In this document: in pieces, positions 1 to 5,057 of the stretch | Layout: every line of letters starts with the position of its first letter | How positions within the stretch are numbered: position 1 is the stretch's first letter | DNA from: Planctomycetota bacterium | Lineage (GTDB): Bacteria; Planctomycetota; Phycisphaerae; Sedimentisphaerales; Anaerohalosphaeraceae | Length of the DNA: 5,057 nucleotides | Assembly (NCBI GenBank): GCA_021160785.1 | Contig: JAGHBX010000058.1 | Location: 1-5,057, forward strand | Direction: 5' to 3' | Notes under the pieces: model-generated | Database searches by the model: none | Told to the model about the DNA's origin: nothing | The model's input: only the letters and a program-made list of their open reading frames with translations | Translations under genes and position numbers: made by a program

Positions 1-643
1 GCCAGTGCAGATGGCTCGGATCGAAGTTGAAACCGAACGCCTCACGGTTGCCGATCGCCTCAAGAGCACGCTTAGCGGTAACGATATCGAAAGCGATCTC
101 AGTCGGATGCACCTCGAGAGCAAACTTCACGCCGCACTCGTCAAAGACATCCAGAATCGGATTCCACATATCTGCAAAGAAATTGAATCCGTCGTCGATC
201 ATCTGGTCCGACACCGGCGGAAAACTGTAGATGAAATGCCATATCGACGAGCCGGTAAAACCGTTGACGATCTTCAGCCCCAGGTTCCTGGCCGCGCGTG
301 CGCTGTTCTTCATCGTTTCGACCGCCCATGCCCGCTTCTTTTCGGCGTCGCCGGCGCAATCGGCCGGTGCAAACATATCCGAACGGCTGTCGTTGTTCAG
401 ATCGCACACCAACTGACCGGCCAGGTGATTGCTGATGGCGAAGACCTTGAGATTGTTCTCATCGAGGATCGCCAACTGCTGCTTGCAGTATTCGGTATCC
501 TGGGCGGCCATGGAAACATCCATATGGTCTCCCCAGCAGGCCAACTCCAGCCCCTCATAGCCCCAACTCGCCGCCTTCTTCGCCAAATCCGCCAACGAAA
601 GATCGGCCCACTGCCCTGTGAAAAGTGTTACAGGTCTACCCAT
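1..643 (-). CDS. Sugar phosphate isomerase/epimerase (AP endonuclease 2-type TIM barrel), 3' end cut by window
   Basis: Seen: a minus-strand frame from ATG at 643 runs open for 214 codons and leaves the window without a stop, so the C-terminus is missing. The protein starts MGRPVTLFTGQWADLSLADL and carries the family's landmarks: GYEGLELACWGDH (residues 28-40, E33), the ISNHLAGQ strand (70-77, H73), LEVHPTEIAFD (176-186, E177 and H179) and NFDPSHLHW at the cut end (206-214, D208 and H211). These Glu, Asp and His residues are where the family binds a divalent metal in the barrel. There is no signal peptide, so it is cytoplasmic. Family knowledge: xylose-isomerase-like barrel proteins (Pfam AP_endonuc_2) isomerise or epimerise sugars or keto-sugars and often sit beside Gfo/Idh/MocA dehydrogenases, as here. 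The start is supported by AAGGAG about ten bases upstream. Members are usually about 300-350 residues, so roughly 60-70% is present. The exact substrate cannot be read from sequence. Confidence 0.9.
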   Translation of the reverse strand, partial: MGRPVTLFTGQWADLSLADLAKKAASWGYEGLELACWGDHMDVSMAAQDTEYCKQQLAILDENNLKVFAISNHLAGQLVCDLNNDSRSDMFAPADCAGDAEKKRAWAVETMKNSARAARNLGLKIVNGFTGSSIWHFIYSFPPVSDQMIDDGFNFFADMWNPILDVFDECGVKFALEVHPTEIAFDIVTAKRALEAIGNREAFGFNFDPSHLHW

Positions 644-646
644 TTT

Positions 647-670
647 CCTTAATCTCCTTAAAATCCCTTA
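647..670 (-). promoter_or_regulatory. Ribosome binding region of the isomerase, three phased TAAGG motifs
   Basis: Reading the minus strand, TAAGG occurs at 670-666, 660-656 and 651-647, at 9-10 base spacing, just before the ATG at 643. The middle copy (AAGGAG, 659-654) has the correct Shine-Dalgarno spacing. The copy nearest the start codon is too close to be used normally, and the distal copy is too far away. The middle copy decides the start; whether the other two matter is unknown. Confidence 0.6.
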
Positions 671-688
671 GTGTCAATGAACACAGCC

Positions 689-717
689 ATTATACAAAAG
701 ATCATTCGATTTGCCAG
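689..717 (-). promoter_or_regulatory. Sigma70-type promoter for the isomerase gene
   Basis: On the minus strand a perfect TATAAT (-10, 694-689) follows CTGGCA (-35, 717-712, 4 of 6 consensus bases) with exactly 17 bases between. Transcription would begin near 682, giving a leader of about 40 bases. This lies in the 201-bp gap after the fucosidase gene and suggests the isomerase can be transcribed independently. The -10 box is strong and the -35 box moderate; there was no experimental or motif-search support. Confidence 0.55.
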
Positions 718-809
718 CAAATATATCCATCGGACACGCCGCAAATACATAACCTCTTTCAAATAAGGAAGTTACGTATTCACGATATACCCTGACCTTT
801 GCTACGTAC

Positions 810-828
810 TGCTGGCATCTTGCCGGCA
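810..828 (-). other. Short inverted repeat just after the fucosidase stop codon
   Basis: TGCTGGCA-TCT-TGCCGGCA can fold with eight pairs and a three-base loop. On the plus strand one pair is G-U; on the minus strand, the direction of the fucosidase transcript, that pair is a C-A mismatch. It starts 17 bases past the stop codon. No T-run follows, so it is only a weak candidate for a terminator or 3'-end stabilising stem. Confidence 0.25.
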
Positions 829-844
829 CTCAACCGCGCCGGGA

Positions 845-2314
845 CTACCGTCCGATATTACCTTCAATCCTGAAGGTCCAGGCCCACTTGCAGGGCAGAT
901 CATTTCGCCCAATCTCCGACAGGTCGATAACCATTCTGTCGCCCTCGCCCCGCCAGGAGAGCGGCTCACTGCGTCCTAACATGGAGACCTTGACACTGGC
1001 GGCGGGCTTTACGTCCCGGACAACCAGTTCATCGCCCGGCCATGCCGACACTATCGCATACAGCACACCCGGCTTGCTCGTGAAGAATATCTCCTTCACC
1101 GCTCTGCCGTCTTTGGGACCGGCGCCCACAACATCCATCACATTGTACTTCGCCTTGTACTCCTTATAAACCTGCTCCGGCCTCTTGCCCGCGCTCCACT
1201 GGCAGGTATTCTTCCAGGTCCTCGTTCCATAAATCGCCTCGCCGTTGACCTTGAGCCAGTCACCGATCTGCAAAAGTCTTTCCTGCATAATCACAGGAAT
1301 CCGCCCGTCACCGGTCGGACCGATATCGAGGAGAAGATTGCCGCCTCTGCTCACGAGGTCGATCAGCATAAGCAACAGTTCTCGCCCGCTGTTGTAGTCA
1401 TCGATCGATTCATTACGGTTATATCCGAACGAATGCCCGATGCCCCGACATTCCTCCCACGGCTTTGCCGCGTCCTTTAACCCTGCGCCGTACTCGGTTG
1501 TGTAGTAGCCACCGTGATGGTGACGAGCACCCTTGCCCCACCGGTCATTGACTATCACATCGTCCCGGCACTTGGCCTCATTGTAGACCCACGCGACCAT
1601 CTCCTCGCTGCGCCAGTCCTTGTCCTTCATATCCCACTCGCCGTCGGAGAATATAATCGAAGGCTCGTACCGGGTAACCACATCCTTGAACTGAGGAATC
1701 ATATGCTCGGCGACATAACGCTCTCTATCGGCAAGCCAAAGCGGGTTAAACCACTCGTACAGCGAATAGTAGAATCCCATCTTGATCCCGCGCTTGCGAA
1801 CAGACGTCGTCAACTCACCTAACAAATCCCGACCGGGCCCCGCATCGACACTGTTCCACGCCCTGCCCCAGGTCTTGTTGGCCTCCTTGCTCGGCCAGAG
1901 ACAGAAACCGTCATGATGCTTGCTCGTCAGCACAACATACTTCGCCCCGCTGCGGGCAAAAATATCCGCCCACTGGTCCGGATCGTACATCTCACAGGTA
2001 AACTTCGGTGCAAAATCAAAATACGAAAAATCCTCACCGTACGTTTTCTTGTGAAACTTCGCCCAGTTGCTGTCGTTCAATTCGGTCGCCGACTTGTACG
2101 AACGCCGCCAGTACCATTCCGAATATGTCCCCTTGGGACCCCACGCGGGCACAGAATACACGCCCCAGTGAATGAATATGCCGAACTTGGCATCCGGAAA
2201 CCACGCAGGTGCAGGTCGTTTATCCAAAGACTCCCAGTTCGCCTCATACTTCTGCGCCGCCGGCACGCTCGCTGCAAACATTAGCACCATAAACAAAAAT
2301 ACCGTTCTTCTCAT
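845..2314 (-). CDS. Exported GH29 alpha-L-fucosidase
   Basis: This 489-residue protein should hydrolyse terminal alpha-L-fucose from glycans outside the cytoplasm with retention of configuration. Residues 1-20 form a Sec signal peptide (Arg-Arg, hydrophobic core, likely cleavage VPAA|Q). The GH29 barrel follows, with WFPDAKFGIFIHWGVYSVPA at 38-57, KHHDGFCLWPSK at 132-143, KRGIKMGFYYSLYEW at 174-188 and NLLLDIGPTGDGRIP at 326-340. D224 in IFSDGEWD is the expected nucleophile. E274, after HHHGGYYTTEYG, is the likely acid/base, but that position varies between GH29 subfamilies. Residues from about 375 onward fit the C-terminal beta-sandwich. Length is normal and no key residue is lost. The start is chosen for the signal peptide; the upstream AGGGCAGGG is only a modest ribosome site. 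It lies between a Gfo/Idh/MocA enzyme and a sugar isomerase, which fits a deoxysugar or fucan/mucin-type catabolic locus. The linkage preferred, and any tolerance of sulfate, cannot be read here. Confidence 0.95.
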   Translation of the reverse strand: MRRTVFLFMVLMFAASVPAAQKYEANWESLDKRPAPAWFPDAKFGIFIHWGVYSVPAWGPKGTYSEWYWRRSYKSATELNDSNWAKFHKKTYGEDFSYFDFAPKFTCEMYDPDQWADIFARSGAKYVVLTSKHHDGFCLWPSKEANKTWGRAWNSVDAGPGRDLLGELTTSVRKRGIKMGFYYSLYEWFNPLWLADRERYVAEHMIPQFKDVVTRYEPSIIFSDGEWDMKDKDWRSEEMVAWVYNEAKCRDDVIVNDRWGKGARHHHGGYYTTEYGAGLKDAAKPWEECRGIGHSFGYNRNESIDDYNSGRELLLMLIDLVSRGGNLLLDIGPTGDGRIPVIMQERLLQIGDWLKVNGEAIYGTRTWKNTCQWSAGKRPEQVYKEYKAKYNVMDVVGAGPKDGRAVKEIFFTSKPGVLYAIVSAWPGDELVVRDVKPAASVKVSMLGRSEPLSWRGEGDRMVIDLSEIGRNDLPCKWAWTFRIEGNIGR

Positions 2315-2391
2315 GGCCCTGCCCTTTCAATTATTATTCTACAGATATTTCTCCAGCCCCCCTACATCATTCCACCGCCGTTTCGCAGATA

Positions 2392-2422
2392 CAGCACCCC
2401 CGGAATTAGCCCGGAGGTGCTG
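2392..2422 (-). terminator. Strong stem-loop between the oxidoreductase and fucosidase genes
   Basis: On the minus strand CAGCACCTCCGG and CCGGGGGTGCTG form a 12-pair stem with a single internal G-U and a seven-base loop, starting 35 bases after the oxidoreductase stop codon. No U-run follows, so it is not a textbook intrinsic terminator. It could be an attenuating or mRNA-protecting stem inside an operon, or a U-less terminator. The G-U becomes a C-A mismatch on the other strand, so the structure is best formed in the minus transcript. Confidence 0.45.
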
Positions 2423-2456
2423 CCGCCTGCAATCATAACATATCAAAAACCGATAG

Positions 2457-3629
2457 CTACTTTTTGAACTTCGTCCATTTGCGGTTGCTATTGGCGCTGG
2501 CCAGCAGCGTCTCAAGGAACAGCATCCCGCGCAGGCCGTCGGTTACCTTCGGAAAATCGTTCATCAGCGGATCAACCTTGGTCCGCGTCAGCTTGCAGCG
2601 GATCGTATCGGTAAAGTTGACATAATTGTTGGCGAATGCCTCGAAAAACGCCTCCGGATGGCCGGCAGGCAGCCGGGTTCCACGCGCCGCGGCCGGACTG
2701 ATCTTGCCGATGTAGTCGTTGCCGCGCTTGTAGATTTGCTCCGGCTTGTCCATCTCGCGAACATACAGGTAATTCGGATGCTCCTGTCGCCACTCGAGGC
2801 TACCTGTCTCACAATGCACCCAGATCGTAAGGTTATTCTCTTCCCCGACACTGATCTGGCTGGCGTGCAGCACACCCTTGGCGCCCTTGTTGAACTTGAG
2901 CAGGCAGTTGACGTCGTCGTCGAGCTTGCGACCCTTAACGAAACTCGTCAGGTCCGCACACATCTCCTGTATCTTCAGGCCGGTGATATACTCGGCAAGA
3001 TTTTCGGCATGTGTCCCGATATCACCACCGCAACCCGAGCCGCCGCTCTGCTTCGGGTCGGTCCGCCACGACGCCTGCATCTGACCGGTCCTCTCCAGCG
3101 CCGTCGCAAGCCAGCCCTGCGGATACTTCACCACGATCTTGCGAACCTTGCCGAACTTGTCGCCCCGAACCATATCGCGAGCCAATTTCACCATCGGGTA
3201 ACCCGTATAGTTGTGCATCAGCCCGAACACGCGTTTGGTCTGCTTGACGATCTTCACCAGGCTCCGCGCCTCGGCGACAGTCAGCGTCATGGGCTTTTCG
3301 CACATCACATGAAACCCCGCCTCCAGCAGCGCTTTGGCGATCGCGTAATGCCAGTTGTTCGGCGTACAAACCGCAACAAAATCCATCCGCTCACCTTCCG
3401 GCAGCTTCAGTTCCTTGGCAATCAACTCCGTGTAAGTACCGTAGCACCGCTTCCGATCCAGGATCAACTCCGTGGCCATCTGCTTGCTCTTTCGCGGATT
3501 AATATCGAATGCCCCGCCGACAAGTTCCACGCCCCCGTCCAGTCGCGACGCCCTGCGGTGCACGTCACCAATGAACGCCCCCGGACCGCCGCCGATCATC
3601 CCCATCTTCAATGTTCGATTAAGTGTCAT
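2457..3629 (-). CDS. Gfo/Idh/MocA family NAD(P)-dependent oxidoreductase
   Basis: This 390-residue cytoplasmic dehydrogenase probably oxidises or reduces a hydroxyl or keto group on a sugar or sugar derivative. Residues 8-40 are a Rossmann fold with the dinucleotide loop GMIGGGPGAFIGDVHRR. VCTPNNWHYAIAKALLEAG (88-106) and MCEKPMTLTVAEA (109-121) are family signatures, with K112 of the EKP motif as the usual catalytic lysine. The substrate-side motif GGDIGTH (201-207, D203 and H207) is also intact. Residues from about 140 form the alpha/beta C-terminal domain. It lacks a signal peptide, unlike the Tat-exported members of the family. The start at 3629 follows AAAGGAA six bases upstream. It is the first gene of the minus-strand cluster; pairing with a TIM-barrel isomerase is a recurring arrangement in sugar catabolism. 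A clear promoter was not found: TATTAT near 3655 lacks a good -35 box. Substrate is unknown; inositol, 1,5-anhydrofructose and 3-keto-glycoside enzymes all share this fold. Confidence 0.92.
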   Translation of the reverse strand: MTLNRTLKMGMIGGGPGAFIGDVHRRASRLDGGVELVGGAFDINPRKSKQMATELILDRKRCYGTYTELIAKELKLPEGERMDFVAVCTPNNWHYAIAKALLEAGFHVMCEKPMTLTVAEARSLVKIVKQTKRVFGLMHNYTGYPMVKLARDMVRGDKFGKVRKIVVKYPQGWLATALERTGQMQASWRTDPKQSGGSGCGGDIGTHAENLAEYITGLKIQEMCADLTSFVKGRKLDDDVNCLLKFNKGAKGVLHASQISVGEENNLTIWVHCETGSLEWRQEHPNYLYVREMDKPEQIYKRGNDYIGKISPAAARGTRLPAGHPEAFFEAFANNYVNFTDTIRCKLTRTKVDPLMNDFPKVTDGLRGMLFLETLLASANSNRKWTKFKK

Positions 3630-3799
3630 CTCAAATTCCTTTCAACAAGACCCGTATAATAAACAAGACTTCCGTTCTCACCTTAACCAGGATGCAATAT
3701 AAGTCAAAAACCCAGCACTGTCAACAACTCAAAGAACATTGCAGGATTCCCCGAATACGCTCGGCGCCCCAACTTTTTCCGAAGCAGACCGGATTTAAC

Positions 3800-3828
3800 T
3801 TTACATTCCCTCACCGATAGCATATAAT
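3800..3828 (+). promoter_or_regulatory. Sigma70-type promoter for the response regulator
   Basis: TTTACA (3800-3805, 5 of 6 consensus bases) is followed after exactly 17 bases by a perfect TATAAT (3823-3828). Transcription would start near 3835, leaving a leader of about 54 bases before the ATG at 3889. This is a strong housekeeping-type promoter in the 259-bp spacer shared with the divergent oxidoreductase gene. Nothing else in that spacer stood out; no clear repressor palindrome was seen. Confidence 0.75.
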
Positions 3829-3888
3829 TATGGATCTGACCGAAAAAACAGGGAAGTTTAACAATTTATTCACGAACCAGAGGGAACA

Positions 3889-4278
3889 ATGAACAGAAAA
3901 AAGATTCTCATCATCGACGATGATCCGGACATCACCGAAGCCATGACAGTGGTCCTCGAGACGCAAGACTACGATGTTTCCAGCGCTGCCAACGGCGCCG
4001 ACGCCATGAAGCAGATCGAGCAGTCCCCTCCCGATCTGATCATACTCGACGTAATGATGGACACACCCCGCGAGGGTTTTGTATTCAGCAGAAAGATAAA
4101 GACCAACCCCGACACAAAAGATATTCCGATCATTATGGTCACATCCGTAAAGGATAAGGTCGGCATCGACTTCAAGTCCGTCGCAGGCGACGACTCATGG
4201 CTGCCCGTGGAAGACTTCCTCGACAAACCGGTCCAGCCCGAAGTCCTCATCGAAAAAGTCGCCGACCTCCTGAAATAA
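3889..4278 (+). CDS. Single-domain (CheY-like) response regulator
   Basis: This 129-residue protein is a lone receiver domain with no output domain, so it probably signals by protein-protein contact or relays phosphate. The acidic pocket is D10-D11-D12 in ILIIDDDPD, the phospho-acceptor is D54 in LIILDVMMD, the switch threonine is T85 in IIMVTS, and the conserved lysine is K113 in FLDKP. All are intact. Between T85 and K113 lie 27 residues (about six more than in CheY), including a WLPVEDFLDKP stretch. I recall this longer loop as typical of a receiver subfamily in Phycisphaerae and sulfate-reducing Deltaproteobacteria; that is from memory. The start follows AGAGGG at 3879-3884. No histidine kinase is adjacent, so it is an orphan here, divergent from the sugar cluster and convergent with the broken secreted-protein gene. 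A regulatory link to the sugar genes is possible but unsupported. Confidence 0.93.
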   Translation: MNRKKILIIDDDPDITEAMTVVLETQDYDVSSAANGADAMKQIEQSPPDLIILDVMMDTPREGFVFSRKIKTNPDTKDIPIIMVTSVKDKVGIDFKSVAGDDSWLPVEDFLDKPVQPEVLIEKVADLLK

Positions 4279-4323
4279 CCACCCACCCCATGCAGTTGGC
4301 GGGCTCCTGATAAATGCGCGCAC

Positions 4324-4347
4324 AAAAAATGCCCTGTTCTTTCAGGG
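4324..4347 (-). terminator. Probable intrinsic terminator for the leftward secreted-protein transcript
   Basis: On the minus strand CCCTG-AAAGAA-CAGGG forms a five-pair GC-rich stem, followed two bases later by six T residues. This orientation suits the leftward gene ending at 4409. The stem is short, and the first bases lie inside the out-of-frame C-terminal remnant of that gene. On the plus strand no T-run follows, so it is not a good terminator for the response regulator. Confidence 0.45.
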
Positions 4348-4466
4348 ATTGGGGTACTGTCTTCATATAATGCCTTGTTCCCGGCGATCTTGTTCGGGCA
4401 AGCGTGCATCAAAAGTAGTGTGATATCGCCGAGGTCCTTGCCGCCAGAAACGTCTCCGTCAATCTT
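4341..4466 (-). pseudogene. Out-of-frame C-terminal remnant of the secreted-protein gene
   Basis: In the minus frame that begins a codon at 4466, the DNA encodes KIDGDVSGGKDLGDI (4466-4422), then TLLLMHACPNKIAGNK (4421-4374), then ALYEDSTPIPE down to 4341. From memory of planctomycete proteins resembling the upstream frame, the C-terminal region reads like KI-G-(F/V)-GG-GD-(V/I)-HASPNKI--NK, so this looks like the proper continuation. It is not in frame with the upstream part, which runs on as DYIRLTET and stops at 4409. A stretch usually lying between the two parts seems to be missing. STPIPE might be the start of a PEP-type sorting tail, but no hydrophobic helix follows. No separate start or ribosome site was seen, so independent translation is unlikely. 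Confidence 0.6.
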
Positions 4467-4879
4467 ATATAGTCCAGCACAAAGTCCAGCACAAAGTCGC
4501 CGGCGCCGTCATAAATCCTAAACTGTGCATCGTCAGAGCACTTGAGGTCTCCGAAATTGTGGATCTTGCCGCTTGGTGCAACGTGCTTGCCCCAGCCAAC
4601 CGAATTCTTACCGCATGTATTGTCGACCAGCGGCAGCGGCAGTGTCAGGTTCACGTAGAGATTGTCATCGGAATCCTGATAGAGCCACAACCGGCCGTCA
4701 TCGGCGGCTGCCGTGCTTGTCTTGCCCGACTCTACGACCAGATTCAACCAGAACCCCTCGTCATAACTCTCTGTCGGGTCGAACTTGCCGTCAACCATCG
4801 GGTTGGCGCCGGCTATGGCGGCCAGACCGCAAAGGACTACCGCCACAGCACTGATAGTCGTCGGTTTCAGTTCAGTCAT
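4409..4879 (-). CDS. Small secreted protein of planctomycete type, C-terminus frameshifted (probable pseudogene)
   Basis: The readable frame gives 156 residues. I chose the ATG at 4879 rather than the in-frame ATG at 4918: GGGGGA lies eight bases upstream of it, and a signal peptide begins there (TTISAVAVVLCGLAAIAGA, likely cleavage AGA|NP), whereas 4918 has no ribosome site. The mature part begins NPMVDGKFDPTESYDEGFWL and contains GRLWLYQDSDDNLYVNLTLP (62-81), PLVDNTCGKNSVGWG (83-97), SGKIHNFGDLK (103-113) and the tandem DFVLDFVLDYI (128-138). I do not know its function. I recall similar secreted proteins in Planctomycetota, often with a PEP-type C-terminal sorting tail, so a surface or matrix role is plausible. 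After residue 138 the frame runs into RLTETFLAARTSAISHYF, unlike the family, while the expected C-terminal part lies in another frame. It has its own strong promoter and is convergent with the response regulator gene. Confidence 0.65.
   Translation of the reverse strand: MTELKPTTISAVAVVLCGLAAIAGANPMVDGKFDPTESYDEGFWLNLVVESGKTSTAAADDGRLWLYQDSDDNLYVNLTLPLPLVDNTCGKNSVGWGKHVAPSGKIHNFGDLKCSDDAQFRIYDGAGDFVLDFVLDYIRLTETFLAARTSAISHYF
4471..4498. repeat. 12-bp tandem duplication next to the frame break
   Basis: The unit AGTCCAGCACAA occurs at 4471-4482 and 4483-4494, followed by a partial AGTC (4495-4498). On the coding (minus) strand it yields DFVL twice and then D. It touches the point (4466-4471) at which the secreted-protein frame is lost, where the coding strand reads TATATAAG. 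Slippage or a microhomology-mediated deletion would explain both, but that is inference. Confidence 0.85.
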
Positions 4880-4934
4880 TGCGTGATTCCCCCATTTAGA
4901 ACCGGCCACCCCGGACATGATCTTATTAAGTAGT

Positions 4935-4963
4935 ATTATATCGCATTAACAGCCAAAAGTCAA
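4935..4963 (-). promoter_or_regulatory. Near-consensus sigma70 promoter of the secreted-protein gene
   Basis: On the minus strand TTGACT (-35, 4963-4958, 5 of 6 bases) is followed after exactly 17 bases by a perfect TATAAT (-10, 4940-4935). Transcription would begin near 4928, which gives a leader of about 49 bases to the ATG at 4879 but only about 10 to the in-frame ATG at 4918, further supporting the later start. The box matches are the best in the window, although the gene behind it appears broken. Confidence 0.8.
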
Positions 4964-5057
4964 GGCTCTGCGGTCAAAATCGCCTGATGCGGCATGATTT
5001 CTTCCGGCATGCCCCCATTCGCCATGCAATGATGTCATTATAGGACGCCCCGTGCGC

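Noticed and set aside
5..652. 215-codon open frame on the plus strand
   Set aside because: It is antisense to the isomerase gene, whose minus frame carries clear family motifs; the plus translation has no recognisable domain.
2658..3659. 333-codon open frame on the plus strand
   Set aside because: It is the antisense shadow of the oxidoreductase gene, produced by its codon bias; its His/Leu/Arg-rich translation shows no domain.
3630..3700. TATTAT and TTGACT elements as a promoter for the oxidoreductase
   Set aside because: TTGACT and TATTAT are not at workable spacing to each other, and the base stretch 17 bases before TATTAT does not resemble a -35 box.
3735..3780. Short stem CCGA/TCGG followed, after a GC-rich stretch, by AACTTTTT in the divergent spacer
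   Set aside because: Only four pairs, with the T-run displaced by several bases, and no plus-strand gene upstream to terminate.
3969..4412. 147-codon minus frame from a TTG, running across the response regulator gene
   Set aside because: Only its first part, to about 4341, resembles protein, as the remnant of the broken gene. The rest is antisense to the response regulator, and no ribosome site precedes the TTG.
4964..5030. Possible 21-residue minus-strand peptide beginning MANGGMPEEI
   Set aside because: No Shine-Dalgarno site is visible, and the frame overlaps the -35 side of the promoter at 4935-4963; too short to support.

Overview
The window looks like a piece of a Planctomycetota chromosome, probably Phycisphaerae (Sedimentisphaerales-like). 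This is an inference, from three things: a sugar-catabolic cluster pairing a Gfo/Idh/MocA dehydrogenase with an AP-endonuclease-2-type sugar isomerase; a single-domain response regulator of a type I associate with that group; and a short secreted protein of a style I recall from planctomycete genomes. GC content is moderate and the gene spacing is loose. No rRNA, tRNA, CRISPR array, insertion sequence or phage gene is visible.

Layout. Bases 1-3629 hold three minus-strand genes, transcribed right to left: a Gfo/Idh/MocA oxidoreductase (2457-3629), an exported GH29 alpha-L-fucosidase (845-2314), and a sugar phosphate isomerase/epimerase (643 down to the left edge, cut by the window). The gaps of 142 and 201 bp are wide for a tight operon. 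The first contains a strong stem-loop, and the second contains a good sigma70-type promoter directly before the isomerase. The cluster is therefore probably a functional neighbourhood with internal start and stop points. The likely logic is that the fucosidase releases a terminal deoxysugar outside the cytoplasm, and the two cytoplasmic enzymes oxidise and isomerise sugars.

A 259-bp divergent spacer follows. It carries a near-consensus promoter (TTTACA-17-TATAAT) for a plus-strand, CheY-like response regulator (3889-4278). No histidine kinase is next to it.

Bases 4279-4940 hold a convergent minus-strand gene for a small secreted protein (4409-4879). It has a clear signal peptide and a near-perfect promoter (TTGACT-17-TATAAT). 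The reading frame appears broken: after residue 138 it runs into an unrelated 18-residue tail, while the C-terminal region I expect for this family continues in another frame (about 4466 to 4341). A 12-bp tandem duplication touches the break. This decayed gene is the most interesting object in the window. I do not see a convincing new multi-gene system. The last 120 bases are intergenic.
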